Shown here piece after piece: positions 22,051-32,900 of a stretch of 64,000 nt of DNA (within the stretch, counting starts at the first letter, position 1; each line of letters starts with the position of its first letter). This DNA comes from Pohlia nutans (taxonomy: Eukaryota; Streptophyta; Bryopsida; Bryales; Mniaceae), in contig CM040103.1 of NCBI GenBank assembly GCA_022496805.1, positions 1,134,001 to 1,198,000 on the forward strand, in the 5' to 3' direction. A model generated the notes under the pieces. The model was not told the DNA's origin and did not search any database. It saw nothing but the letters and a program-made list of their open reading frames with translations. The position numbers and the translations under genes are program-made.

Positions 22051-22904
22051 ATGTACAGTGCCTTGTAGAAAGTAAGGTAACGCCCATTTCAACTTGTAAG
22101 ATTTTTTTCAAAATTTGACCTTTGTAGACCTGTTTTTCAAAAATTAAACTATTAAAATGATAGCTTTATGCAATATTGATCAACACATCAAATTTTAATT
22201 TCAAATTTTAATTTTTTAATTTTTGATAAATTATTTTGTGTATTTTTTATTGTGGTACATAATATTTGACTGAGAAATGTTGGTGATGATTTTTAAAAAT
22301 ATTATTGTGCAAATATATAGGAAGCATTGATGTGTGCACCTTACTTTTAGGGAAAAATTGCATTCCCTAGGAAAATTTTAGACTATAGACAATTCAATGT
22401 TAAAGGGTTGCCTTCTCAAATTTTGTTAAATAGATATTATTAGTTGGCAATTATATTTTTCTAATCGATCTGTGTATTACAACTACTTTTATATTGTTGA
22501 GTACTACAGTACAATTGTTTTGTGCTAACCTAATTAGATTCGTTGTATAAATTCTTGATTAGTGATCCCTTTAACATCCAATTAATAGGTAATGCAATTT
22601 TTTCCTAAAAGTAAGATGTGCACATCAATGTTTCCTAAATATTTGTATAATAAATTTTAAAAAAATCACCACCAATATTTTTCGATCAATCATTCTGTAC
22701 CACAATGAATAATACACAAAACAACTTATCAAAAACATGATTTTTGTTTATTAAAATTGAAATTTGGTGTGTTCATTGAAGTTGCATAAAACTATTGTTT
22801 TAATAGGTTAGTATTGAAAAATAAATCTAAAAAGGTCAAACTGTGAAAGAGTTTCTTACAAGTCAAAATTGGAGTTACCTTACTTTCTATGGAGCACTGT
22901 ACAT
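22051..22904. mobile_element. Foldback element, about 850 bp
   Basis: The ends are inverted copies: ATGTACAGTGCCTTGTAGAA at the left, and at the right the inverse of ATGTACAGTGCTCCATAGAA. The inversion continues inward through GTAAGGTAAC, a long AT-rich arm, GATGTGTGCACCTTACTTT and AAAAATTGCATT, to a centre near 22480. No ORF. It starts about 90 bp beyond the MFS stop codon. Confidence 0.65.
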
Positions 22905-23371
22905 CACAGTCAGGTCTTTATTACACGGCGAATATAATCCTTCCCGAGGGGCTTTCCCTAGGGAAACGTTTGAGCTTATTTTATAGCTGCAAATTCTAAA
23001 TACTAGAGGAGTAGAGGACATAGAGAAGTATGCTGGATGGGCATCTAAGGTCAAGGCACCTAAAACCGACCAGGTACCCAAAACCAGCTACCCTAGATTC
23101 TTGCCTAATTTGTACATTAGAGAAGGGAAGATGTACCACATTTGTACTTTAGAGTTTGTGATTAGTTTTAGGTAAACCTACAACTTTCACTTTGAAAAAT
23201 CGTACTTATTCAAATAATTATCAAAGAAATTAAATTAAATATGATAACTTCTTAATTTCTTATTGCTAAAAGAAGAAAACACTCAAAATATCAATTCATC
23301 TATCCCATGTATAGTGAATGTCTTAACTCATCGGTTTTAGATGCCTCGACCTTATATATGGTGAGTTTAAT

Positions 23372-23476
23372 CACTAGAAGAAATGTGAGATTCTAGGACT
23401 ACAAGTATTAATACGATTCAATGTGTTTGAGTCGTATACTTGTAGTCCTGTACAGAGTCCCATATTTCTTCTAGTG
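23372..23476. mobile_element. CACTA-type mini-element, 105 bp
   Basis: Begins CACTAGAAGAAATGTGAGA and ends in ATTTCTTCTAGTG, forming one near-perfect hairpin through ACTACAAGTAT / ATACTTGTAGT. It is flanked on both sides by the 3-bp duplication AAT. CACTA ends with a 3-bp duplication define the CACTA (EnSpm) superfamily. Confidence 0.72.
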
Positions 23477-24760
23477 AATCAAGTGGCTTAGTTCAATGGA
23501 TTTCTCAAAACTACAGTCCGTTTTGATTAGCTAGCTAGGCCTGTAATTACGTTATGCCGACTTGAATTGTGTCGACCTGCGATGATTATTTGATTGATTT
23601 ATGCGCTTGCATGCAGTCAATACTTTGAGCCTGCAGCGAAGCGTGCAGAACCGACACTCACCCATGTTGGAATTAAGTTACTCATGTGGTAATTAAGTTA
23701 CTCATGAGGGAACTAATATATCAAGGGTCTATGCCTAAGTTATTCATATGGTAATTAAGTTACTTATGAGGGAACTGATAAACCAAGAGTTTATGACTAC
23801 AAGTTAGTTAGAACACCAAAGTAATAGTCTAGTTAGTCTGTACATATTCTAAGTATGTAGAGAGACGGTACTAGGACTATAAGTGTGGCTTGGTGGGTGA
23901 AGGAGATACAATTGTCTATTGGACAAGATCTCACTTCTATGATTGGGTGGCAAGTCACATAATAAACATTGTCTACCTTTTGTGCACATTATCTTTCTTA
24001 ATTTAACAACCGAGTCTGTTCATTCCATCAGCTGAGGAGCAACCACAGTCTGGTCGAGCTCCAGATGGTTTCTATTGTTTTGATCTGAGGAGGGTTTAAT
24101 TGTTTGGAGGATGGATTGATGGCTAATTCCATTCATTTCATTCGTGGTGTTACTACTCAGTGGGTGTTGTGGGCAACAATAATAAATAAAAAAGGAACAC
24201 TGACCATAATTGCAAGGCAGTAATGTGTACAAGAATGATGGTAAATTTTGGTAATCACTTGGTGTAATCAGTAGTTTGGCAGTAATGTTACTTCCCAGTG
24301 AATTAGACAAGGTTTCCTGTGATATCAATTAGAAAATGCTGTGAAGTGGCATTTTCACAAATCAAATTCATCATCTAGTTTCTGCATGAGTACGTGTTTC
24401 ACTCAGTCTTTAGACTATGAAGAATTTCAAAGAAAACCTCGGTGTACGTACTTACTGGTTGAAGACGGCTCTAAATAGTGAAATAAATAAATCAGAGTCT
24501 AATGTCATAAGAGAGTGAACCGGTATTTAAAACCGTGAATCACAGTCCATTGTAAAAAGATGCGACATTGGTTTAAAAAGTGTTATATAAAAGGGCTGCA
24601 TTGTAATTACAATACGTGATAGAGGGTCATATTCAATACACAACTAGGATACTTGAGGGTCAGATTCAATGATAGTTGAGTGTTGAAATTGAATTTCCAT
24701 ATCATTCAGGTTCAGACGTACATCAGGTTTGGGCACATCGGCAGGGACGATGACTTCTAG
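23477..24760. other. Intergenic DNA
   Basis: No gene supported. Short direct repeats around GTAATTAAGTTACTCATGAGGGAACT occur at 23690-23780. Segment 24220-24315 (AGTAATG..TACAAGAATGATGGTAAAT..GGTAATCA) repeats 16805-16930, so both belong to one dispersed repeat. Confidence 0.4.
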
Positions 24761-24886
24761 CTACGGCACCACTTTGAAAATCTGCATTGAGATGTTGTGC
24801 ACTTTGGGATCCGGGAGCTCAAACACACACACATCGCCCTCGTGCAGACATTAATGCTCCATCACGAACCTGGTCCACCCGGCCAT
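24761..24886 (-). pseudogene. B3 DNA-binding domain remnant (C-terminal half)
   Basis: On the minus strand the frame from 24886 reads MAGWTRFVMEH, one TAA stop (24853-24851), then CLHEGDVCVFELPDPKVH and on to MQIFKVVP and a stop at 24763-24761. GW-x-x-F(V)...L-x-EGDVCVFEL...IF is the usual C-terminal half of plant B3 transcription-factor domains. The in-frame stop and loss of the N-terminal half mark it as a broken copy. Its first part (to CL) is duplicated on the + strand at 26149-26190, at the edge of the large inverted repeat. Confidence 0.55.
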
Positions 24887-26190
24887 GTCCAGGCCCAGGC
24901 GCGGGATCTACTCCACCTTCCACGTCTTGCCTCACACGTCGATCAACGTCACCTTCGTCCTCACCGGCGGAAGCAACATTGCCTCCGCAAATCCTGATGG
25001 CACCGCCTGTCACGGAAAATCACTCAAGCAGCTTACATGACCTACTTGATATCCATGATTTTGTTTTGAATTAATAGTGGACATCATAATTTGATTCACA
25101 ATCATACTTTAAACTCAAGCAACTCACTCATTTGATGTGCAAGTTGGGAGAGAAATTCGTAGCCGCAAAGTCGGAACTCATGCACAGGAAACGGCCCATC
25201 ACTAACCTTGGCCTTTCCAACTGGCCGAGAAAAGCTCCGAGAGTAAACAACTCACAGCCATTGTGGACCAAGTTGATCAAACCATGGATGCAAGGTCGCT
25301 CTAAGGTAGCCGAGGACAAAGGCAAATCTAAAACCTCAAGATCATGTTGTTTCTTTCCTTTTGGTTCTAGACTCTATTAAGCATCAATTCTAAGAGAAGA
25401 GAAAATTCAAAAAACAATCCACCAACTTTCTCTACTTGTATACATTGTAGAATGATGTACGATTTGTTTGTGGATCGCTCGAGAGTTACACTCACCTGAC
25501 TCTAAGCTACCACTATTTCAACTTTGTGAAATGATCCGTTTTGAATAGAAATGATTGTGTGCACTGAAATCACTAGGAATGCATGGTTAACGATATTAAA
25601 GTAGACAAAGTTGGTGGATTGTTTTTTGAATTTTCTCTTCTCTTAGAACTGATGCTTATTAGAGTCTAGAACATAAAGAAAGAAACAACATGATCATGAG
25701 GTTTTAGATTTGCCTTTGTCCTCGGCTACCTTAGAGCGACCTTGCATCCATGGTTTGATCAACTTGGTCCACAATGGCTGTGAGTTGTTTACTCTCGGAG
25801 CTTTTCTCGGCCAGTTGGAAAGGCCAAGGTTAGTGATGGGCCGTTTCCTGTGCATGAGTTCCGACTTTGCGGCTACGAATTTCTCTCCCAACTTGCACAT
25901 CAAATGAGTGAGTTGTTTGAGTTTAAAGTATGATTGTGAATCAAATTATGATGTCCACTATTAATTCAAAACAAAATCATGGATATCAAGTAGGTCATGT
26001 AAACTGCTTGAGTGATTTTCCGTGACAGGCGGTGCCATCAGGATTTGCGGAGGCAATGTTGCTTCCGCCGGTGAGGACGAAGGTGACGTTGATCGACGTG
26101 TGAGGCAAGACGTGGAAGGTGGAGTAGATCCCGCGCCTGGGCCTGGACATGGCCGGGTGGACCAGGTTCGTGATGGAGCATTAATGTCTG
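24845..26190. repeat. Large near-perfect inverted repeat: 591-bp arms, 164-bp spacer
   Basis: The left arm 24845-25435 and right arm 25600-26190 are reverse complements with only scattered mismatches (seen for example at AAGCAGCTTACATG versus CATGTAAACTGCTT). Equivalent small ORFs (MMCKLGEKFVAAKSEL...) occur on + at 25132 and on - at 25903. The outer edge cuts through a B3-domain remnant. A transcript through it would fold into a 590-bp double-stranded stem. Such inverted duplications of gene fragments are a known origin of siRNA and young MIRNA loci; activity here is inference. Confidence 0.92.
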
Positions 26191-26606
26191 ATTGTATCTA
26201 AACCTACATGAGTGAGTTTTGGTATCTGAAATTTTGCATGACACCAGCCTCTCGGAAAATTCAATTCTTGAAGCTAAGGAGCTTCTCACTCCTTGGGCCC
26301 ATTTGCTAATTCAAGGAAGAATCAGGATATATCCAAGATGCTCTAATCCTCTTCGACCCATCTACTAATTCAAGGAAGAATTAAGGAGGAATCAAGGTAT
26401 GGATCATACTCGGTCATCAGGCATAAATAATTATAAGAAGAGAAGCTCAAATATTTTTGACGTTAGTGACAAATATAACAATCAATTGTCCCTCTGTCAA
26501 CGATGAAAACCTTGAGATGTTGGCCACAAAAGAGACCAATTCAAGTCATAGCAATGTGTACTTGCCCCTAAATTTTCTAAACAAGTGTCTAGGCAGTAAG
26601 TGGTGA
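26191..26606. other. Intergenic DNA right of the inverted repeat
   Basis: No gene seen. A phrase CTAATTCAAGGAAGAAT(C/T)A is duplicated at 26308 and 26367. Confidence 0.35.
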
Positions 26607-26905
26607 GGGCCTCCTTACATGTCGACTATGTGGGTAAAGATAGTGCTAGAGGACAAGAATGCTTCATAAAATGACAAAACTCTCTTCACCGTCGGTGAGC
26701 ATGAAAACTAGATTGGTCTCTTTACCCATAAAGGTATGGCATTGGTGTTTCCATCCATTGGTTGATTTCAAAATAGTTTCTAAATTTGTGTTCTACAATG
26801 AGCCTCAATTGTAGAGCCAATGAGTACATAAAAGTGGTTTGAATTTTCTGAACAACTTTCTTGCAGCAAATCTAGAATCCACTGGGTTGACATGTAAGGA
26901 GGCCC
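26607..26905. mobile_element. MITE with GGGCCTCCTTACATG termini, 299 bp
   Basis: GGGCCTCCTTACATGTCGAC at 26607-26626 is the inverse of GTTGACATGTAAGGAGGCCC at 26886-26905 (one mismatch). The termini resemble those of the elements at 36438 and 51834. Target duplication is not clear. Confidence 0.55.
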
Positions 26906-28934
26906 TAGGTGGGATATGTGCATCCACCACCTACTGGAACTATGCCATTTTTAGATTTCAAAAAGTTCCAGTATTGTGAAAAAGTTCCAACTAAACGAAT
27001 ATTGTCATTAGATCTTTCTTTAATGAATTTAAAAGCATTAACCATTAAAAATCTGTATAAATTATAATTTTCACTTTTAGAGTTTAAAATTTAGAATGAT
27101 TAGTTAAAATTGGTTTATCTATTGTAAACTTCAAATAAAAAAAAAGAAATCATAGAAAGAACATCACTACTTTTTTCAAATTGCAAGTTTTATAACACTA
27201 TGACAATGTTGAGGTGCTCCACTTTGAAAAATTCTCCCCGGTGGAGTTCAACTTGGATTGATATAATTCAAATTGTGTTAAAAAGTAGATTTGATGTAGT
27301 GTTTTAAAATATATATATTTTTCTTCAAAAACGTAACTTTTTGTTTAGGACTCGGGTCAGTGTAATATAAAGTTACGGATATAGGTGCGAACAACCACTA
27401 TTTTATAGGGGGTATTACTTTTTTTTTCTTCTTTTTTTTCGCATGCTATCATTATGTAATTTTCTAATTTGGGTTAATAGAAAAGGAGCTTGCATTACTT
27501 ATAATTCCAAATTACCTATTATTCCATACCCTATAGTACTTTAAAGATGTCCAGTGCCATTTTTGATACCCTATATTACTCTAAGTCCATTTATAATTTT
27601 TTGTCCCCATGTTTTTAAAATACCCTACCATTTGTTCGCACGTATATTGCTACTCCAACATATCACTACCCCCCCCTCGAGGTTTAGGACAACCTTATAA
27701 AAACGGGCAATGACCAAAAAATAGTCTCTCGGGAGCTTAGAGCTTAGTGGTTAACCCTTTAGTGTTTAGGTAACCGGTAAGTGATCACTAGATCACCAAA
27801 AAATGAAATGTCGTAAAATTTGTAAACCATCTCAATCCGATGTCTGAAGTTCAGATGTGTAACTTTTGATTTTGAAGATGAATGAAGCAAAAGAAAATTT
27901 ATGAATTTGACTTTTTTAGATATCCAAATACCTATGTACAAAACACCAAAATATTGTAAATAGCTCAAAATACAGCAAATACTTACAAACACAACACATA
28001 TACTCTACGGTACTTCTTATGTTTGGAAGTTTGTTATCTTGTAATTATTTTTGGATTGTTTTCTCTTGTTCATGTTTCGTCGTGTATATATTCCAATCTT
28101 GATCAATGTACCAACTCCTTTCTTATTTTAACATATATAGTATTGTCCTAAACCATATATGGATAAATCACTATCACTTAAATAAATTCACAATAATTAT
28201 GTGTGAGTCCGTTCTTGACATGAAAGATTGCAATGGAGAGGTGTTGACATTGGTCATTGATGAACATCTTGACTTTCATTTTTGAAAATTTAAGCCAAAG
28301 TCTATTTAACTTTGAAGTCAGACACCTCCCAAAACCTCATTTTTGCATGTGCGTTCTACAGTTCAAATTAAAGACATACTATAATCTTCCAGTCCAAGGG
28401 TCCGATCTTACCAAGATTTAACCAAACTTGTTTTATTAACCTATGCTTACATTTATACATGGAGTTACGTTTATGCATGGGGACAAATTCACAAGGTTTT
28501 GTGGAAGCTTAATACGGGACATAGGGAGTAGAGTGCATGACTATGGAAACCAAGAAGCAAGTGATCATCTTCGAGACACTATTGCTTGGAAGTACGTGAG
28601 ATAAAAAAAAAAGTTTGTTTTTTTGTCTTTGCCTCATAAGGGGAGAGACTACAAAAATGCTTTGTTTTTAGGGATTACATGATTGAACAGTAAAAACAAT
28701 CCATAAAGTAAATTTAGGATAAACACTAACTAAAGGCAAAGACTACGCAACTAGCCATGATTCAGAAGTGAAGCTAGGTTTCGGTCCGAAATGATCCTAA
28801 ACTACCTCACAAGATGTCATGTGATTGTTCCTTTGGAAGGTCTTCTGTACTAGAGAGGTCAGTGGTTCAACTTTGGTCTGATGCACATCATGAAGGTCCA
28901 TACCACTTGGTTGATCGGTAGTGCTCTTGGATGT
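26906..28934. other. AT-rich intergenic DNA
   Basis: No gene supported. A lone left terminus TTAACCCTTTAGTG sits at 27751 without a partner. Poly-T and T-rich runs occur near 27300-27440. Confidence 0.4.
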
Positions 28935-29167
28935 TTAACCCTTAAAGGGCTGATGAGGATAGTACTTGCATTGACATATATTTGACATTTGCAGTATACA
29001 GAAAGTTCCAAATTGAGACCCCAATAGCTCATTAAAATCATGTCGATGTGAATTTGAATCTCACTTTTGATCTTAAACCCATATGAAGTGTAGAATCATG
29101 CCAAATTCTATGGAATATTGGTATATAATACTGGTTGGAAAGGGCTCTCTGGACCTTTAAGGGTTAA
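28935..29167 (+). mobile_element. TTAA MITE, 233 bp (pair with 30316)
   Basis: TTAACCCTTAAAGGGCTGATG at the left and CTCTGGACCTTTAAGGGTTAA at the right, TTAA on both sides. The interior (ATATATTTGACATTTG, AGCTCATTAAAATCATGTCG, ATGGAATATTGGT) matches 30316-30549 throughout in the same orientation. Confidence 0.75.
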
Positions 29168-29286
29168 CACATTGTAGCAGGGAATATAGCCAGGTCGTTC
29201 TTGATAGGAAATGATCAAGTCCAAAAATTGTTGTGGAAAAATAAAAAATCACATTAATAAATGCAGGGACTACATGAACATATTCT

Positions 29287-29381
29287 CACTAGTAGTGCCC
29301 AGGAAAATAGTGCCCAATACTACGCATGCACACTGATTTTGCATGGGTATGTCCCCGGGAGCGCCACCTTTTCTACTAGTG
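29287..29381. mobile_element. CACTA-type mini-element, 95 bp
   Basis: CACTAGTAGTGCCC at the left, CTACTAGTG at the right, flanked by direct TCT duplications (29284-29286 and 29382-29384). It is GC-richer than its flanks. It lies about 600 bp upstream of the HSP60 start. Confidence 0.55.
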
Positions 29382-29997
29382 TCTCGACGTCTGAGTGTGA
29401 TGTTACTAGTAGCAGATCTGTCGTTTTTCATTTCCCACTTTGTGGGAACAATGAATAGTAGCTAAATATTATACTTATATTTCTATTTTCTTGTGACCAA
29501 AACCACTCACCAACACTAACACAATCCATGTGCTTGGCGCGGTTTCATTCCTTTTTCATTTATAGTAAGTGAAAAACAACACATTTCCTACTAGTGTGTT
29601 GTAATTTGTTGTCTTTCAATGAAAAAAAAGCATCATTTGAATTAAAGAAAAAATCAAAAACAAAAGTGGGGGGTTTAGCAACTGCCAGACTTGTTGGAGT
29701 CTTGCCAATAACTAACTAATCCGGCTCTAGAAATCATCCGACCAAGACGAAAACAAAACGAAGACCTCCATTTTATTGTTGGTTTTGTTGTTGTTTCCCT
29801 TGTAACTTAATTGCAAGGATTGAGGAGAGTGTGTCTTCATCAATCTCCTCCGTCGTTTTTCCACAACGAAGCCGCATTCCTTTTGAGTCCAAATTTTTCT
29901 CTTCATGTGTGTATTGCAATGAGCTTTAATTTTCTTGCAAGCTTGACGTGATTGAAAGCTCCAACCGCACTCCATTTGTAAAGCCTTCAATCAGAAA

Positions 29998-32900
29998 ATG
30001 TATCGTGCATTGGCGTCTCGTGTAAGGTGCTTCTCCACCCCCTTCTTGTATTGATAGGACAAGTTGTTGCTGATTGTTCAATTTGAGTATTCTTAACGTG
30101 TGTTTTTTCGGTCAAATGGGGATGTTCTCTTTCAATTTCTTTTATTGTACTGTACAATGCTCTTCACTTGTGCTGGTTATATAAAAAAAAGTAGCCACTT
30201 CTGATTTTATTTTTATGCTTGGCCTTTTAGGGGTTTTCTAAATACTTCGATTGTTGCTCGAAAGTTCTGTATTGTCATGCTTTGTTGAGCAGCAAGTGCA
30301 CTTTCTTCTTTGACGTTAACCCTTGAAGGGTTGATGGGGATAGTAGATACGGTGGCGTATATTTGACATTTGTTGTAAATAGAAAGTTGCAAATTGAGAC
30401 CTCGATAGCTCATTAAAATCATGTCGACGTGAATTTTAACTTCATTTTTGATCTTGAATCCATAGGAGGTGTGAAACCATGCCAAAAACAATGGAATATT
30501 GGTGTACAATACTGGTCGGAAAGGGCTCTTTTGACCTTTTAAAGGTTAATGTAGCACTACTAATTGAATCCTATGACATTAATGTAGCTGTTTTTAGGGT
30601 TCTTGTGAATCAAAGCATGCGTAGTTCCTTTGCAATGTGGCTACAGAGTTTCAATATTCTTTTTCACTTTTTTTGGAGCATGTCATGAATCGGTTCTTGG
30701 ATCATTTCTCACTTCGAGGTGATCTTTTTTGACACAATGATTTTTTTGTTAAATTCTCTCCGTGAAGCTCTTAATTGATTCAATATGTAAGATCATGGGT
30801 TTGACTGATGGTTTTGTGTTGGGTTTGCAGATGTCAACCACTTGTGCAAGTAAGCTCTCTCAACTACTTGGCTGTAACTGTAGGTTTAGCCCTAATCTTT
30901 ACTTAACCCGTAAAGGACCATTGACAATTATGTTTCTCTCCAAACATTCCAAAGCTGCCTAAAAGTATCCCTTCTCATAAAAGGCAAATACTTTTTTGAT
31001 CTAAAATCTTTATGACGGATCCAACTAAATGATATCTCAACTAGCTTGAATTTATTAGCACCTACAAATTTTCAACTGTTAAGGGTTCCTCACGAGTAAT
31101 ATTATAAGCTACAAATTTGGTTGCACTTTATTTTTTGGCCTATTGCCCCGAGTTTGAAACTTTCTAAAAATGCCCAAAATGCATGAATTAGGTTGTAGTT
31201 GTGGCAGCAACACAGGCTATGGAAGAATGATTTGTGATGTGATTTTGAGCTCATTGGCATGCGCTATTTCTGAATGAGCATGTGCTGCCTATTGAAGGGT
31301 GTGCAGAACTTAAATCGGTTGCCGTGGATGCGAAGGTTTTCGGGCAAGGACATCAGGTATGGCGTGGAAGCTCGTGCTCTTATGCTTCAAGGTGTGGAGC
31401 AGCTTGCCGATGCTGTGCAAGTAACTATGGGTCCAAAGGTTAGCATGCAAAGCTTTTTGCCCCGGGGTCACTGTCGAAAAAGTAGAAAACTACGTGTGTC
31501 AAAATATAGGTTCCATTTTAATCATCAAGATGTGAAATTTCTACCTAATTATACAACTTTACTTGTAATATAGGATGCTTTAAATTCAAGTAAGAAATAA
31601 TTCAAGAATCTACTAGAATATTTTAGAATGTACCTCAAATATTCCAATTATGTGATAGTCCCCATTTAAATATCCTTTGCACACATGTGTATCCCAAATT
31701 ACACAAGGGCTTTCAATTGTTTAATGTGTTTAATTATTATTAAATGAACCAAAAAAATTGTGGATCTTGTCTCCATTTTAAAGAAGATTCCATCACACTA
31801 AAAGAAGTATTATTCCAATACCGTATAAGGAAGTGATGAAATTCCGATTATAGATTCTCCAAAAGCTGTTGATTTTGTGACTCTTCAACTATTGTACATT
31901 CACTCAACTTTAGATCTAGTTTTTAGCCTACTCACAAGAATGGAGAAACCATGGGAATAGGAAACTACGTTAGTGAATGATTTTTCTCGAGATCCTTTGA
32001 AGAAGAAAAACTCTTGTTAGACACACTTTGAACTATGGAGCAATTATATTTGTAAGTTCCATTTGCAGGGCCGCACCGTCGTGATAGAGCAAGCATATGG
32101 CTTTCCCAAGGTGACCAAAGATGGAGTCACTGTGGCCAAGAGTATTGAGTTCAAGGACAAGCTGAAGAATGTTGGAGCCTCATTAGTGAAGTCGGTGGCA
32201 AATGCCACAAATGATGTTGCAGGAGATGGTACGTTCTTAACTCCTAAAGCACCGAGGATTCATGGATTTAAAATGACAAGTTTAATCCCCAGTTTAATCA
32301 GCAAAATATGATTCAGATGGGATCAAATTTAATATCAACAGATTCAGTGAAGAACATTGTGTGCGTTGGTCAAAACTAAAACTAAATAAATTTGGAGTAA
32401 AGGAAATCTACATAAGGACGTCCTCAAAAATGCTAAAAAAGAAAATGTGAGACCCAATTTGGGCTTCTTGGTTCTTTAGGGATTAAATCACAAAGAAACA
32501 CCTAACTATAGGGTTGTCTTACTCGACCACTAGGCAAAGTGTTGAACATGACATCTAGTAGATCTCCCTATATGTCGAACATTCATACATATTCTTAAAA
32601 TATATATAGAATATTCTAAAATATTTTTGGATACTTGGGAGCATTTCATCCAAGTTTATATATGCGCACTTCCTCTTTTCCAGTTATTAATTGATTGATT
32701 TTGGTTGTTTACGTTTTGATGCAGGTACGACTTGTGCAACAGTGCTCACTCGAGCCATTTTCTCAGAAGGGTGCAGATCTGTGGCTGCTGGCATGAATGC
32801 CATGGACTTGCGTCGCGGCATCAACTCTGCTGTGGATGCAGTTGTTGCTCACTTGAAGAGCCAAGCCAAGATGATCAGCACATCGGAAGAGATTGCACAA

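Noticed and set aside
27751..27764. Left terminus TTAACCCTTTAGTG as a further TTAA MITE
   Set aside because: No matching right terminus downstream; the GGGTTAA at 27474 lies on the wrong side.
30831..30887. Possible extra HSP60 exon beginning ATGTCAACCACTTGTGC
   Set aside because: Available donors leave the wrong phase for exon 2; the 17-exon model without it gives a clean 571-aa frame.
30903..31095. TTAACCCGTAAAGGACC ... GTTAAGGG as a MITE
   Set aside because: The right side reads TTAAGGG, not GGGTTAA, so the ends are not inverted repeats.
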